NCBI GenBank assembly: GCA_020348625.1
Contig: CP070752.1
Span: 60,349 to 77,417 of the forward strand
DNA: 17,069 nt
Source: Deltaproteobacteria bacterium
GTDB taxonomy: Bacteria; Desulfobacterota; DSM-4660; Desulfatiglandales; B25-G16
Direction of reading: 5' to 3'
The notes under the pieces were generated by a model. The model did not search any database. It was given only the letters and a program-made list of their open reading frames with translations, and was not told the origin of the DNA. Below are positions 7,743 to 14,041 of this stretch, one piece after another. Numbering within the stretch: the first letter of the stretch is position 1; each line of letters starts with the position of its first letter. The position numbers and the translations under genes are program-made.

Positions 7743-8300
7743 TTAGAATTCGAGTATTTCAGTCTCTTTTTCCTTCTCTATCGCATCTATCTTTTCGATG
7801 AATTCGTCTGTTATTTTTTGCACTTTGTCTTGGTATTTGTACATCTCGTCTTCCGATATTTCGCTCTCTTTTTTCAAATCCTTCAGCATTTCATTGGCCT
7901 CACGACGCTGGTTTCGAATGGCTACCTTGCTGTCTTCGGCCGTTTTCTTTACTATCTTAGCAAGTTCCTTTCTTCGCTCCTCCGTGAGAGGAGGTATGGA
8001 GATCCTGATCAGCTTTCCATCATTCATGGGCGTGAGTCCAAGGCCGGATTTCAATATGCTTTTCTCTATATCTCCTATGATAGACTGATCCCAGGGCTGA
8101 ACGATCAGAAGCCTGCTTTCCGGGCTGCTGCAAGAGGCTACCTGATTCAAAAGCATCTGTGTTCCATAACATTCTACTTTGATACCCTCAATGATGGATG
8201 TGGATGCCCTACCGGTTCTCATCTTCTTGAGCTCTCGATCAAGTGCTTCAATCGTTTTTTCCATCTTGCTGCTCATCTCTGACAAGATCTCATCTTTCAT
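7743..8300 (-). CDS. frr: Ribosome recycling factor
   Basis: RRF splits the post-termination ribosome together with EF-G. The product from the ATG at 8300 is 185 residues, exactly the usual length, beginning MKDEILSEMSSKMEKTIEAL. It includes the highly conserved KKMRTGRAS segment, PPLTEERRKELAKIVKK in the middle and a final EKETEILEF. The frame stays open to an ATG at 8327, but 8300 is preferred because AGGAG lies about 7 bases upstream and it gives the standard length. The start overlaps the end of pyrH by 11 bases, with ATG and TGA in ATGAAAGATGA, so translation is probably coupled. Confidence 0.97.
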   Translation of the reverse strand: MKDEILSEMSSKMEKTIEALDRELKKMRTGRASTSIIEGIKVECYGTQMLLNQVASCSSPESRLLIVQPWDQSIIGDIEKSILKSGLGLTPMNDGKLIRISIPPLTEERRKELAKIVKKTAEDSKVAIRNQRREANEMLKDLKKESEISEDEMYKYQDKVQKITDEFIEKIDAIEKEKETEILEF

Positions 8301-9033
8301 TGCCTGCTCCTGCAATTGTGGTTCCAACTGTCTGGCCGGAGACTATCTTGGCTATGTTCCCTTGTTTGCGTAGATTAAAAACAATGATGGGAATCTGTTG
8401 TTCCATGGCCATAGATATGGCGGTCAGGTCAATTACCTTGAGTCTGTCCTGCAGAACCTGATTGTAACTTATCTTGGTGTACAGTTTGGCGCCTGGTTCT
8501 AACGTAGGGTCACGGTCATATACCCCATCCACCTGTGTTCCCTTGAGAATAGCCTGGGCATTGATTTCCATGGCCCTCAGGCTGGCCGCGGTATCGGTAG
8601 TGAAGAAGGGATTTCCAGTCCCGCTTGCAAAGATGACAATTCTACCCTGATCCAAGTGTGTGAGAGCCTTTTCCCTGGTGTATGGTTCAACGGCCCTGTC
8701 GATGGATAGTGCACTCATTGCCGTAGCCGGTGTCCCAATTGACTCCAGAACTTCACGCAAAGCAAGGGCATTAATTACGGTACCCAGCATTCCCATATAA
8801 TCGGCAGTTACCCTGCCGATAGTATATTCGGAGGATGTTATACCACGGAATATGTTACCACCGCCCATGACCACGCCTATTTTGACCCCAAGCCGGTGAG
8901 CCGATTGAATCTCAGAGGCCATATCCTTCAGCGTCTCCGCATCAATACCGCCGCTGCGGTTTCCCATAAGAGATTCGCCACTGAGCTTCAGCACTATGCG
9001 TTCAAAGCGCGGCGATTTCTTGATTTCCGGCAT
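8290..9033 (-). CDS. pyrH: Uridylate kinase (UMP kinase)
   Basis: PyrH phosphorylates UMP to UDP as a hexamer of the amino-acid-kinase fold, and is commonly feedback-inhibited by UTP and activated by GTP. The 247-residue product has the N-terminal KLSGESL at 16-22, the glycine-rich VMGGGNIFRG at 55-64, ADYMGMLGT at 77-85, and FASGTGNPFFTTDTAA, the nucleotide and acceptor-binding segment. All are typical. The start is ATG at 9033. A 104-bp spacer separates it from tsf and it overlaps frr by 11 bases. The rpsB-tsf-pyrH-frr order is one of the most conserved in bacteria. Confidence 0.97.
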   Translation of the reverse strand: MPEIKKSPRFERIVLKLSGESLMGNRSGGIDAETLKDMASEIQSAHRLGVKIGVVMGGGNIFRGITSSEYTIGRVTADYMGMLGTVINALALREVLESIGTPATAMSALSIDRAVEPYTREKALTHLDQGRIVIFASGTGNPFFTTDTAASLRAMEINAQAILKGTQVDGVYDRDPTLEPGAKLYTKISYNQVLQDRLKVIDLTAISMAMEQQIPIIVFNLRKQGNIAKIVSGQTVGTTIAGAGNER

Positions 9034-9137
9034 GGTATCTTGCCTGGCTGTTATTTGAATCGAAGCGAGTATCCCAGCGGTAAGGATTCAGGCGTTAGCC
9101 TTTGCGGCTCCTGTTCAAAGGTTCTCGATAGGTGTAC

Positions 9138-9749
9138 TCAGTGAGCCTTATCGTCAGCTGCTCCTAGTTGGAACCGTGCAAACCTCCTTATGATAATGTT
9201 CTCACCGGTTTTTACCTTCAATTCGTTGAGCAGGTCTTCAACAGTCAAATCAGGGTCACGCACATATGCTTGCTTAAGCAGACATACCTCGGAGACAAAT
9301 TTCTTCATTTTACCGTCAACAATCTTGTCCACCACCTTTTCCGGCTTGCCGGAGTCAAGGGCCTGAGCTCGGTATATTTCCTTCTCCCTTTCCACGATAT
9401 CTTCAGGGAGGCCCTCCTCCGCAATGGCCATGGGATTTGTTGCTGCTATGTGCATGGCCAGGTTCTTGACAAAGTTGCTAAAATCTTCTGTTTTGGCGCT
9501 GAAGTCGGTCTCACAATTCACTTCTACGAGAACACCGATTTTCCCGCCCATATGTATGTAAGCCTGGACCTGACCTTCCGAGGCGCTCCTGCCTTCTCTC
9601 TTTTGAGCCTTTGCTATACCTTTTTTCCGCAATAGGTCAACAGCCTGCGTGATATCTCCATCTGCTTCCTGGAGGGCATTCTTGCATGCCATGATACCAA
9701 CACCTGTCTGCTCTCTGAGTTCCTTCACGAGTTCGCTTGCTATTTTCAA
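9138..9749 (-). CDS. tsf: Translation elongation factor Ts, short form
   Basis: EF-Ts exchanges GDP for GTP on EF-Tu. The 203-residue product has the N-terminal UBA-like segment ELREQTGVGIMACKNALQEA with LRKKGIAKAQKR, and the TDFxx core as NCETDFSA. It is shorter than the E. coli protein (about 283) and resembles the ~200-residue forms of Thermus and many deltaproteobacteria, which lack part of the dimerisation module. The start codon is TTG at 9749. No ATG is near, the first residues MKIASELVKELREQTG match the family, and a strong AAGGAG (9763-9758) sits 8 bases upstream. It lies 12 bases after rpsB. Confidence 0.96.
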   Translation of the reverse strand: MKIASELVKELREQTGVGIMACKNALQEADGDITQAVDLLRKKGIAKAQKREGRSASEGQVQAYIHMGGKIGVLVEVNCETDFSAKTEDFSNFVKNLAMHIAATNPMAIAEEGLPEDIVEREKEIYRAQALDSGKPEKVVDKIVDGKMKKFVSEVCLLKQAYVRDPDLTVEDLLNELKVKTGENIIIRRFARFQLGAADDKAH

Positions 9750-9757
9750 TGTGAATT

Positions 9758-9763
9758 CTCCTT
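9758..9763 (-). promoter_or_regulatory. Strong ribosome binding site that fixes the TTG start of tsf
   Basis: AAGGAG on the minus strand is 8 bases upstream of TTG at 9749-9747. It overlaps the rpsB stop codon (TAAGGAG), so terminating and initiating ribosomes share this site. Confidence 0.8.
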
Positions 9764-10637
9764 ATTCCGTTTCAACTTGAATCTCCTCTCCGTCCTGAGC
9801 CTCAGAGGATCTCGCAGATTTCGGTTTCTTCGAAATCACCACAACGGGTGCTCCTTCCTCCTCCTCTTCTGTCGGCTTGATTTCCGCTTCCTCAATTCGC
9901 TCCGCCGCAACCTCTTTGGCCTCCAGCTCTTCCTCTGCCCTCAGTTTGGCTTCCCTTTCGTTATGTCCCTCAATACAGGCATCCGCAATAATTGAGGTCA
10001 GCAGCCGGATTGACCGGATGGCATCATCGTTACCTGGAATCAGGTAATCGATATCTTCAGGGTCTCCGTTTGTATCCACGATGGCTATGATGGGTATTCC
10101 CAGTTTCTTCCCCTCGTTCAGCGCGATGGCTTCCTTCCTCGTGTCCACCACAAAGAGAGCAGAGGGGGTTTCGTCCATATCCTTTATGCCACCCAAGTTC
10201 GTTTCGAGCTTGGCCAGCTCTTTCTCCATCCTCATGGTCTCCTTCTTGGTATACCGGCTGAAGCTGCCATCTCGCTTCATTTCCTCAAGCTCTTTAACCC
10301 TATTGATTCTCTTTTTTATGGTCTGGAAGTTTGTAAGCGTGCCCCCCAGCCACCGGTTATTGACATAGTACATGCCACAGCGCTCGGCCTCTTCCACAAC
10401 GGAATCCTGAGCCTGTTTCTTTGTACCGACAAAAAGGACCGTCCCGCCTTCGGAAACTGTTCTTACTACAAAATTATAGGCCTCTTTCAATAGCCTGGCC
10501 GTATTTTGTAGGTCTATGATATAGATCCCATTTCTGGCACCAAAGATATAGGGCTTCATTTTGGGATTCCATTTTCTGGTCTGGTGTCCAAAATGAACTC
10601 CAGCTTCCAGCAAAAGCTTCATACTAATTTCAGGCAT
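9762..10637 (-). CDS. rpsB: 30S ribosomal protein S2 with acidic C-terminal extension
   Basis: S2 sits on the solvent side of the 30S subunit between head and body and is needed for S1 binding. The 291-residue product begins [20 protein letters not shown] and has [50 protein letters not shown] and the C-terminal [19 protein letters not shown]. The S2 domain ends near residue 226. The remaining ~65 residues are strongly acidic (runs of Glu) with a short basic patch KKPKSARSS, longer than the ~241 residues of E. coli S2. Extensions of this kind occur in several phyla; their role is not known to me. The start is ATG at 10637 with AAGGAGG about 10 bases upstream. It heads the rpsB-tsf-pyrH-frr run. 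Confidence 0.97.
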   Translation of the reverse strand: MPEISMKLLLEAGVHFGHQTRKWNPKMKPYIFGARNGIYIIDLQNTARLLKEAYNFVVRTVSEGGTVLFVGTKKQAQDSVVEEAERCGMYYVNNRWLGGTLTNFQTIKKRINRVKELEEMKRDGSFSRYTKKETMRMEKELAKLETNLGGIKDMDETPSALFVVDTRKEAIALNEGKKLGIPIIAIVDTNGDPEDIDYLIPGNDDAIRSIRLLTSIIADACIEGHNEREAKLRAEEELEAKEVAAERIEEAEIKPTEEEEEGAPVVVISKKPKSARSSEAQDGEEIQVETE

Positions 10638-10686
10638 TAAACTTGTTCCTCCTTACTGTTGCATTTGACCACTTTATGAGGGATTC

Positions 10687-10720
10687 AGGGCCCTCCTTTC
10701 AAAGATTTGAGGCCCTCCCT
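10687..10720 (-). promoter_or_regulatory. Nested hairpin and direct repeat in the rpsB leader
   Basis: In the predicted rpsB 5' leader, AGGGCC and GGCCCT can pair (10716-10711 with 10692-10687). They enclose a smaller TCAAA/TTTGA stem. GGCCCTCC also occurs as a direct repeat, 22 bases apart (10689-10696 and 10711-10718), on the plus strand. rpsB leaders are often autoregulated by S2, so a regulatory structure is plausible. I do not recognise it as a known S2 leader motif. Confidence 0.35.
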
Positions 10721-10732
10721 AAATGTCTGCTT

Positions 10733-10761
10733 TATGTATCCTTTTTTTCTACTACTATCAA
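10733..10761 (-). promoter_or_regulatory. Candidate sigma-70 promoter of the rpsB operon
   Basis: Minus strand TTGATA (10761-10756), a 17-base spacer, then TACATA (10738-10733). Five of six -35 positions match and three of six -10 positions. It would leave a leader of roughly 90 bases before the rpsB ATG, consistent with an S2-type regulatory leader. Confidence 0.4.
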
Positions 10762-10796
10762 GGAAAAAAGCGAGATGGTTCCAACATATTTTAACT

Positions 10797-10890
10797 CCCG
10801 CCAGGTGCAGGCGGGCAAGCCCGCCGGAATTGGGACGGACAAGTTCGTCCTTCAGGGCGAAGATTGGTTTGAGTCAGTGGAGCACCAATC
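10797..10890. repeat. Cluster of strong inverted repeats, some mutually exclusive
   Basis: CCCGCC (10797-10802), GGCGGGC (10810-10816) and GCCCGCC (10819-10825) give two alternative hairpins sharing the middle arm. Next, GGACGGA (10833-10839) pairs with TTCGTCC (10844-10850) with one wobble and a 4-base loop. Then GATTGGT (10862-10868) pairs with ACCAATC (10884-10890). The block is GC-rich compared with its surroundings and sits in the livF-rpsB gap. On the minus strand it lies just upstream of the putative rpsB promoter. It could be a palindromic repeat element, a terminator region for the liv cluster, or part of a structured RNA. Confidence 0.6.
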
Positions 10891-10902
10891 GGGTTAAATA
10901 GG

Positions 10903-11000
10903 GTGGGGTGAGCTGAGCCGAGTGAAAGGGAAAAACCATGCGAAAGCTTGAAGTTACCCAAGTTTGTTACGGAGACTTATGAATGCCCAGGAGGGAAACG
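10903..11000 (+). other. Possible remnant of a structured RNA, loosely like group II intron domain I
   Basis: The plus strand carries GAGCCGAGTGAAAGGG, then the GNRA hairpin GCGAAAGC at 10940-10947, followed by GAAGTTACC and ACGGAG in an order that reminds me of domain I of bacterial group II introns. No reverse transcriptase ORF, domain V or defined intron ends are visible, so at most it is a fragment. The comparison is from memory and may be wrong. No other gene is supported between 10638 and 11077. Confidence 0.2.
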
Positions 11001-11044
11001 CTGAGGCATAGAGGCAACAACTGACAGTTGAACACTAACCATCA

Positions 11045-11073
11045 AATTGTCAATTGACAATTGAAAATCGAAA
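11045..11073. repeat. Heptad repeat with an 18-bp perfect palindrome after livF
   Basis: On the plus strand four 7-base units run in series, ATTGTCA, ATTGACA, ATTGAAA and ATCGAAA (11046-11073). The first part forms the perfect palindrome AATTGTCAATTGACAATT at 11045-11062. The array begins a few bases after the livF stop codon. The ATTGAAA unit here is on the plus strand, opposite to the arrays after livG and livH. As RNA it can form a hairpin, but no U-run follows. Confidence 0.75.
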
Positions 11074-11077
11074 ATTA

Positions 11078-11881
11078 CTATAGCCACCTTTTCCTGCGTT
11101 TATAGGACTTTACGTCCTTGTATGTCTTAATGGTACCGGTTGCTGCAACTCCAAGGTAGAATTCCTTCACGTCGGGATTCTCTCTGAGGTCGTGGGCGTT
11201 ATCCTCGAGTACTATCTTTCCATTCTCCATTACATAGCCAAAATGTGCTATTTGCAGGGCCATATTAGCGTTTTGCTCAACGAGCATAATGGTGGTACTT
11301 TGTTCTACATTAATCCTTTTTACGATCTCAAAGATCTCTTTTACCAGCAAGGGTGCGAGCCCCAAGGAAGGCTCGTCAAGCAGGAGGAGGCGGGGCCGAG
11401 CCATTAGTGCCCTGCCGATCACGAGCATCTGCAATTCTCCCCCGCTGCAGTATCCGGCAAGGGAATCTTTCCTGTAGGTAAGGGGATTGAAATAATGGTA
11501 AACCATTTCAAGGTCTTTCTTATAAGGCTTGCCCCACCTTGTAGCAGTTCCCACCCGTAGGTTTTCCTCGACTGTCAGGTACTTGAACGGCTGCCTTCCC
11601 TCCATAACCTGGATGATGCCCAACCTGGTTACCTGCTCGGGAGAGGAGTTCTGGATGTTATGGCCCTCATAGTCTATCGTGCCTTCGGTCACTTTACCAT
11701 TTTCGGGCTTCAGGATACCCGAAATGGCCTTCAAGGTGGTTGTCTTGCCGGCACCGTTACTCCCGAGCAGTGAGACAATCTGACCCTTTTGCACTTCCAG
11801 GGAGACCGCCTTAAGAATCTGGATGACATCCGAATAAACAACGCTGATGTTGTTGATTTTGAGGAGGATAGTATCTTCCAT
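11078..11881 (-). CDS. livF: Branched-chain amino-acid type ABC transporter, ATP-binding protein LivF
   Basis: One of the two ATPases that power a Liv-type importer. From the ATG at 11881 (267 residues), Walker A GSNGAGKTT is at 40-48, the Q-loop is IIQVMEGRQPF, and Walker B LLLLDEP has Asp169-Glu170. The following LVEQN is typical of LivF. The signature reads YCSGGELQM rather than the usual LSGGEQQM. A C-terminal extension ending YKRRKRWL makes it about 30 residues longer than E. coli LivF; I recall this tail from deltaproteobacterial homologues. A GTG four codons upstream (11893) is the alternative start, but GGAG would overlap it, so the ATG is preferred. It is last in the liv run and is separated from livM by a 9-bp repeat array. 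Confidence 0.93.
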   Translation of the reverse strand: MEDTILLKINNISVVYSDVIQILKAVSLEVQKGQIVSLLGSNGAGKTTTLKAISGILKPENGKVTEGTIDYEGHNIQNSSPEQVTRLGIIQVMEGRQPFKYLTVEENLRVGTATRWGKPYKKDLEMVYHYFNPLTYRKDSLAGYCSGGELQMLVIGRALMARPRLLLLDEPSLGLAPLLVKEIFEIVKRINVEQSTTIMLVEQNANMALQIAHFGYVMENGKIVLEDNAHDLRENPDVKEFYLGVAATGTIKTYKDVKSYKRRKRWL

Positions 11882-11934
11882 ATCCAAACTCACTCCAAAT
11901 CCACTCTATTTGGTGTCTTAGGTTCGTTGTGCTG

Positions 11935-11988
11935 CAACTCTATCAACTCTATCAACTCAATAAACACAATAAACCCAACAAACGCTAA
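11935..11988. repeat. Six-unit 9-bp tandem repeat in the livM-livF spacer
   Basis: On the plus strand the units are CAACTCTAT, CAACTCTAT, CAACTCAAT, AAACACAAT, AAACCCAAC and AAACGCTAA, contiguous and progressively diverged from left to right. The last unit overlaps the livM stop codon (11987-11985). The period is 9, unlike the 7-bp arrays in the neighbouring spacers. The remaining bases up to livF hold no gene. Confidence 0.8.
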
Positions 11989-13052
11989 TACGAAAATGGC
12001 CAGAGCCGGAAACTGGATCTGACGATTCTCCAGACCTCGGCCAAACCCTTTGGTTCAAAGATAATAAACAAGACAATGGCCAGCCCGTAAATGAACTCTT
12101 TCAGAGGCGCTATGGTAATACCCATGCCGGTTGCGCCTACGTTCATCAGATAGTCGGTAATGTGGCTCAGCACCTCATTCAATGCGACGATGAAGACCGT
12201 ACCAAACGCTGCACCCGGAATGCTTCCCAATCCGCCGATAATGATCATCGCGATATATTCAATGGACAGCCACAGGCTAAACGGCTCCGGTGTTATGCTC
12301 ATCATGTAGTAGGCGAAGAGCGCGCCAGCAAAGCCCGCATAGAAAGAGCTTATAGCAAAAGCGAGCAGTTTGTAACGGAAAATAGGGATGCCCATTCCCT
12401 CGGCAGCCTGGTCATTATCCCTAATGGCGATAAAGGCCCTGCCGTATCGGGTTCTGATAAGATTCACGGCCATCCAGGTCATAACGGCAAAGCACGTGAA
12501 TATGACAAAGAAGAAGTTTCTGTCAGAGCCCAGATCAAGCCCGAAAAGGCTGGCGGTAGGAATACCGATACCTTCTGCCCCTCCGGTAAGGCTTTCCCAC
12601 TGCACAAACACGTAATCGAGAATAATTTGGCCTGCAAGGGTGGCAATACACAGGTACAGATGTTTGAGCCTGACCGATGGCATGCCGAAGACCATGCCTA
12701 GCAGGGCGGTGATTATGCCAGCGGCGGGGATGGCCAAGACAAAAGGAAAGCCCACCTTGGCAGCAAGGATGGCTGCAGAATAGGCGCCCACGCCGAAAAA
12801 GGCCCCATGGCCGAGGCTGATCTGGCCGGTATACCCGATGAGGAGGTTAAGCCCTATGGCAGCAATGGCGTAAATCCCTATGGTATTTACAATATAGAGG
12901 ATATAAGCATTAGTCACAAAGGGGACTACGGCAAAAAGAAGAATGAGCCCGATCAGCGTTGCAAGCCTGCCGAAATCCGTCTGGAAAATGCTCAGCTCTT
13001 GCTCATAGGTCTCGTTAAAATTGCCACAGGGATGAAATTGCAGTCTTCGCAT
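11985..13052 (-). CDS. livM: Branched-chain amino-acid type ABC transporter permease LivM
   Basis: Inner-membrane permease that pairs with LivH to form the translocation path. The 355-residue product begins MRRLQFHPCGNFNETYEQEL, a soluble leader typical of this LivM subfamily, followed by about ten hydrophobic segments. The signature GLNLLIGYTGQISLGHGAFF at 67-86 is diagnostic of LivM. RTRYGRAFIAIRDNDQAAEGMGI forms the cytoplasmic EAA-like coupling loop that contacts the ATPase, and ends near MSGIxxG-type helices. The start is ATG at 13052 with AAAAGG about 7 bases upstream. The gene is bracketed by repeat arrays, 7-bp type upstream and 9-bp type at its stop codon. The transported substrate may be a branched-chain amino acid, an amide or a carboxylate; sequence alone does not decide. 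Confidence 0.94.
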   Translation of the reverse strand: MRRLQFHPCGNFNETYEQELSIFQTDFGRLATLIGLILLFAVVPFVTNAYILYIVNTIGIYAIAAIGLNLLIGYTGQISLGHGAFFGVGAYSAAILAAKVGFPFVLAIPAAGIITALLGMVFGMPSVRLKHLYLCIATLAGQIILDYVFVQWESLTGGAEGIGIPTASLFGLDLGSDRNFFFVIFTCFAVMTWMAVNLIRTRYGRAFIAIRDNDQAAEGMGIPIFRYKLLAFAISSFYAGFAGALFAYYMMSITPEPFSLWLSIEYIAMIIIGGLGSIPGAAFGTVFIVALNEVLSHITDYLMNVGATGMGITIAPLKEFIYGLAIVLFIIFEPKGLAEVWRIVRSSFRLWPFSY

Positions 13053-13111
13053 CTCAAAGCCTTTTTATTTTGTATTTTCAACTTAAAATCGACAATTCTT
13101 CTCAAAAGCAA

Positions 13112-13150
13112 CTGGTCAATTATCAATTTTCAATTGTAAATCTTCAATTG
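13112..13150 (-). repeat. Heptad repeat directly after livH
   Basis: Immediately after the livH TAG the minus strand reads five 7-base units, ATTGAAG, ATTTACA, ATTGAAA, ATTGATA and ATTGACC. The first units and the leading GCA match the array after livG closely, including the odd second unit. The rest of the 98-bp livH-livM spacer is AT-rich and looks like further decayed units, with the livM ribosome site at its end. Confidence 0.75.
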
Positions 13151-14029
13151 CTACACCCTTTCGATCTCAACAAGGCCGAAGAGCCCGTATGGCTTCACCA
13201 TCAATATGAAGATGAGGACGATATACGGAATAACTTCCCTGAGGCTCGTAGAGAGGTATCCACCGGTAAAGGTTTCGAGGAGGCCGATGATAATGCCGCC
13301 GAGGATAGCACCGCCGATGCTATCGAGTCCTCCCAGAATGACTACCGGAAAGACCTTGATGCCGATGTCGCTTACCTCGTGGACGTTGATTCCGGTGATG
13401 ATACCGATCACGATTCCGCTCATAGCACAGACCAGGGCCGCGATCGCCCAGGACAGGGCAAAAACCCTCCTTACGTGGACGCCCAAGGCCATAGCAGCGG
13501 GCTGGTTGTCGGCAACAGATCTCATATAAATCCCCTGAGACGAATACTTGAAGAAGAACCCGAAGAGGCCGAGAAAAATGAGTCCGATGATAAAGGTAGC
13601 AACATACACCCCGGGTATTTCAACAGCGCCCCAGTGGAAGGTAAGGGCTGGCGGCAGGAACTCCATGTAACTATAGGTATCCCCCCCGAAGATAAAAAGC
13701 AGGAGTCCCCTGAACATGATAAACAGCCCGAGCGTCAGCATGATCACCTCAATGAGGGCTTCGCCTATCAGGGGCCTCAGGAAAAAACGCTCAATGAGAA
13801 ACCCGAGGGAGAAACAGCCAATAAGGGTTACCAAGAACGACAACCAGATGGGCAATTGTGCCCAGGTCGAGAGTACCAAAAAGACGAAGGCCCCGATCGC
13901 CATCAGTCCTCCATGGGCAAAATTGAGCACACTGCTGGATTTAAAAATCATAACAAAGCCCAGGGCCGCAAGGGCATACGTGAAACCGATGGATAAGCCA
14001 TTGATCAGTATTTGAAAGAAAAACTCCAT
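13151..14029 (-). CDS. livH: Branched-chain amino-acid type ABC transporter permease LivH
   Basis: Inner-membrane permease, partner of LivM. The 292-residue product has about eight hydrophobic segments and the LivH signature ALAALGFVMIFKSSSVLNFAHG at 19-40 followed by GLMAIGAF. The loop MRSVADNQPAAMALGVHVRRV is the conserved contact for the ATPase, and the glycine-rich VVILGGLDSIGGAILGG follows. The start is ATG at 14029 with AAGGAG 8 bases upstream, and it begins 12 bases after the acyl-CoA ligase stop, so those two are one operon. It is the only junction in the liv cluster without a repeat array. The antisense strand is open for 308 codons, a by-product of its hydrophobic codon pattern. Confidence 0.94.
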   Translation of the reverse strand: MEFFFQILINGLSIGFTYALAALGFVMIFKSSSVLNFAHGGLMAIGAFVFLVLSTWAQLPIWLSFLVTLIGCFSLGFLIERFFLRPLIGEALIEVIMLTLGLFIMFRGLLLFIFGGDTYSYMEFLPPALTFHWGAVEIPGVYVATFIIGLIFLGLFGFFFKYSSQGIYMRSVADNQPAAMALGVHVRRVFALSWAIAALVCAMSGIVIGIITGINVHEVSDIGIKVFPVVILGGLDSIGGAILGGIIIGLLETFTGGYLSTSLREVIPYIVLIFILMVKPYGLFGLVEIERV

Positions 14030-14041
14030 AGAAGGGACTCC

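Noticed and set aside
10643..10897. Plus-strand 84-codon frame in the livF-rpsB gap
   Set aside because: Composition follows the hairpin sequences, and it has no ribosome site or family similarity.
12162..12701. 179-codon open frame on the plus strand opposite livM
   Set aside because: Shadow of livM with no recognisable domain or ribosome site.
13070..13996. 308-codon open frame on the plus strand opposite livH
   Set aside because: It is antisense to a clear permease gene, highly charged as expected for the reverse of hydrophobic codons, starts in repeat DNA and resembles no family.
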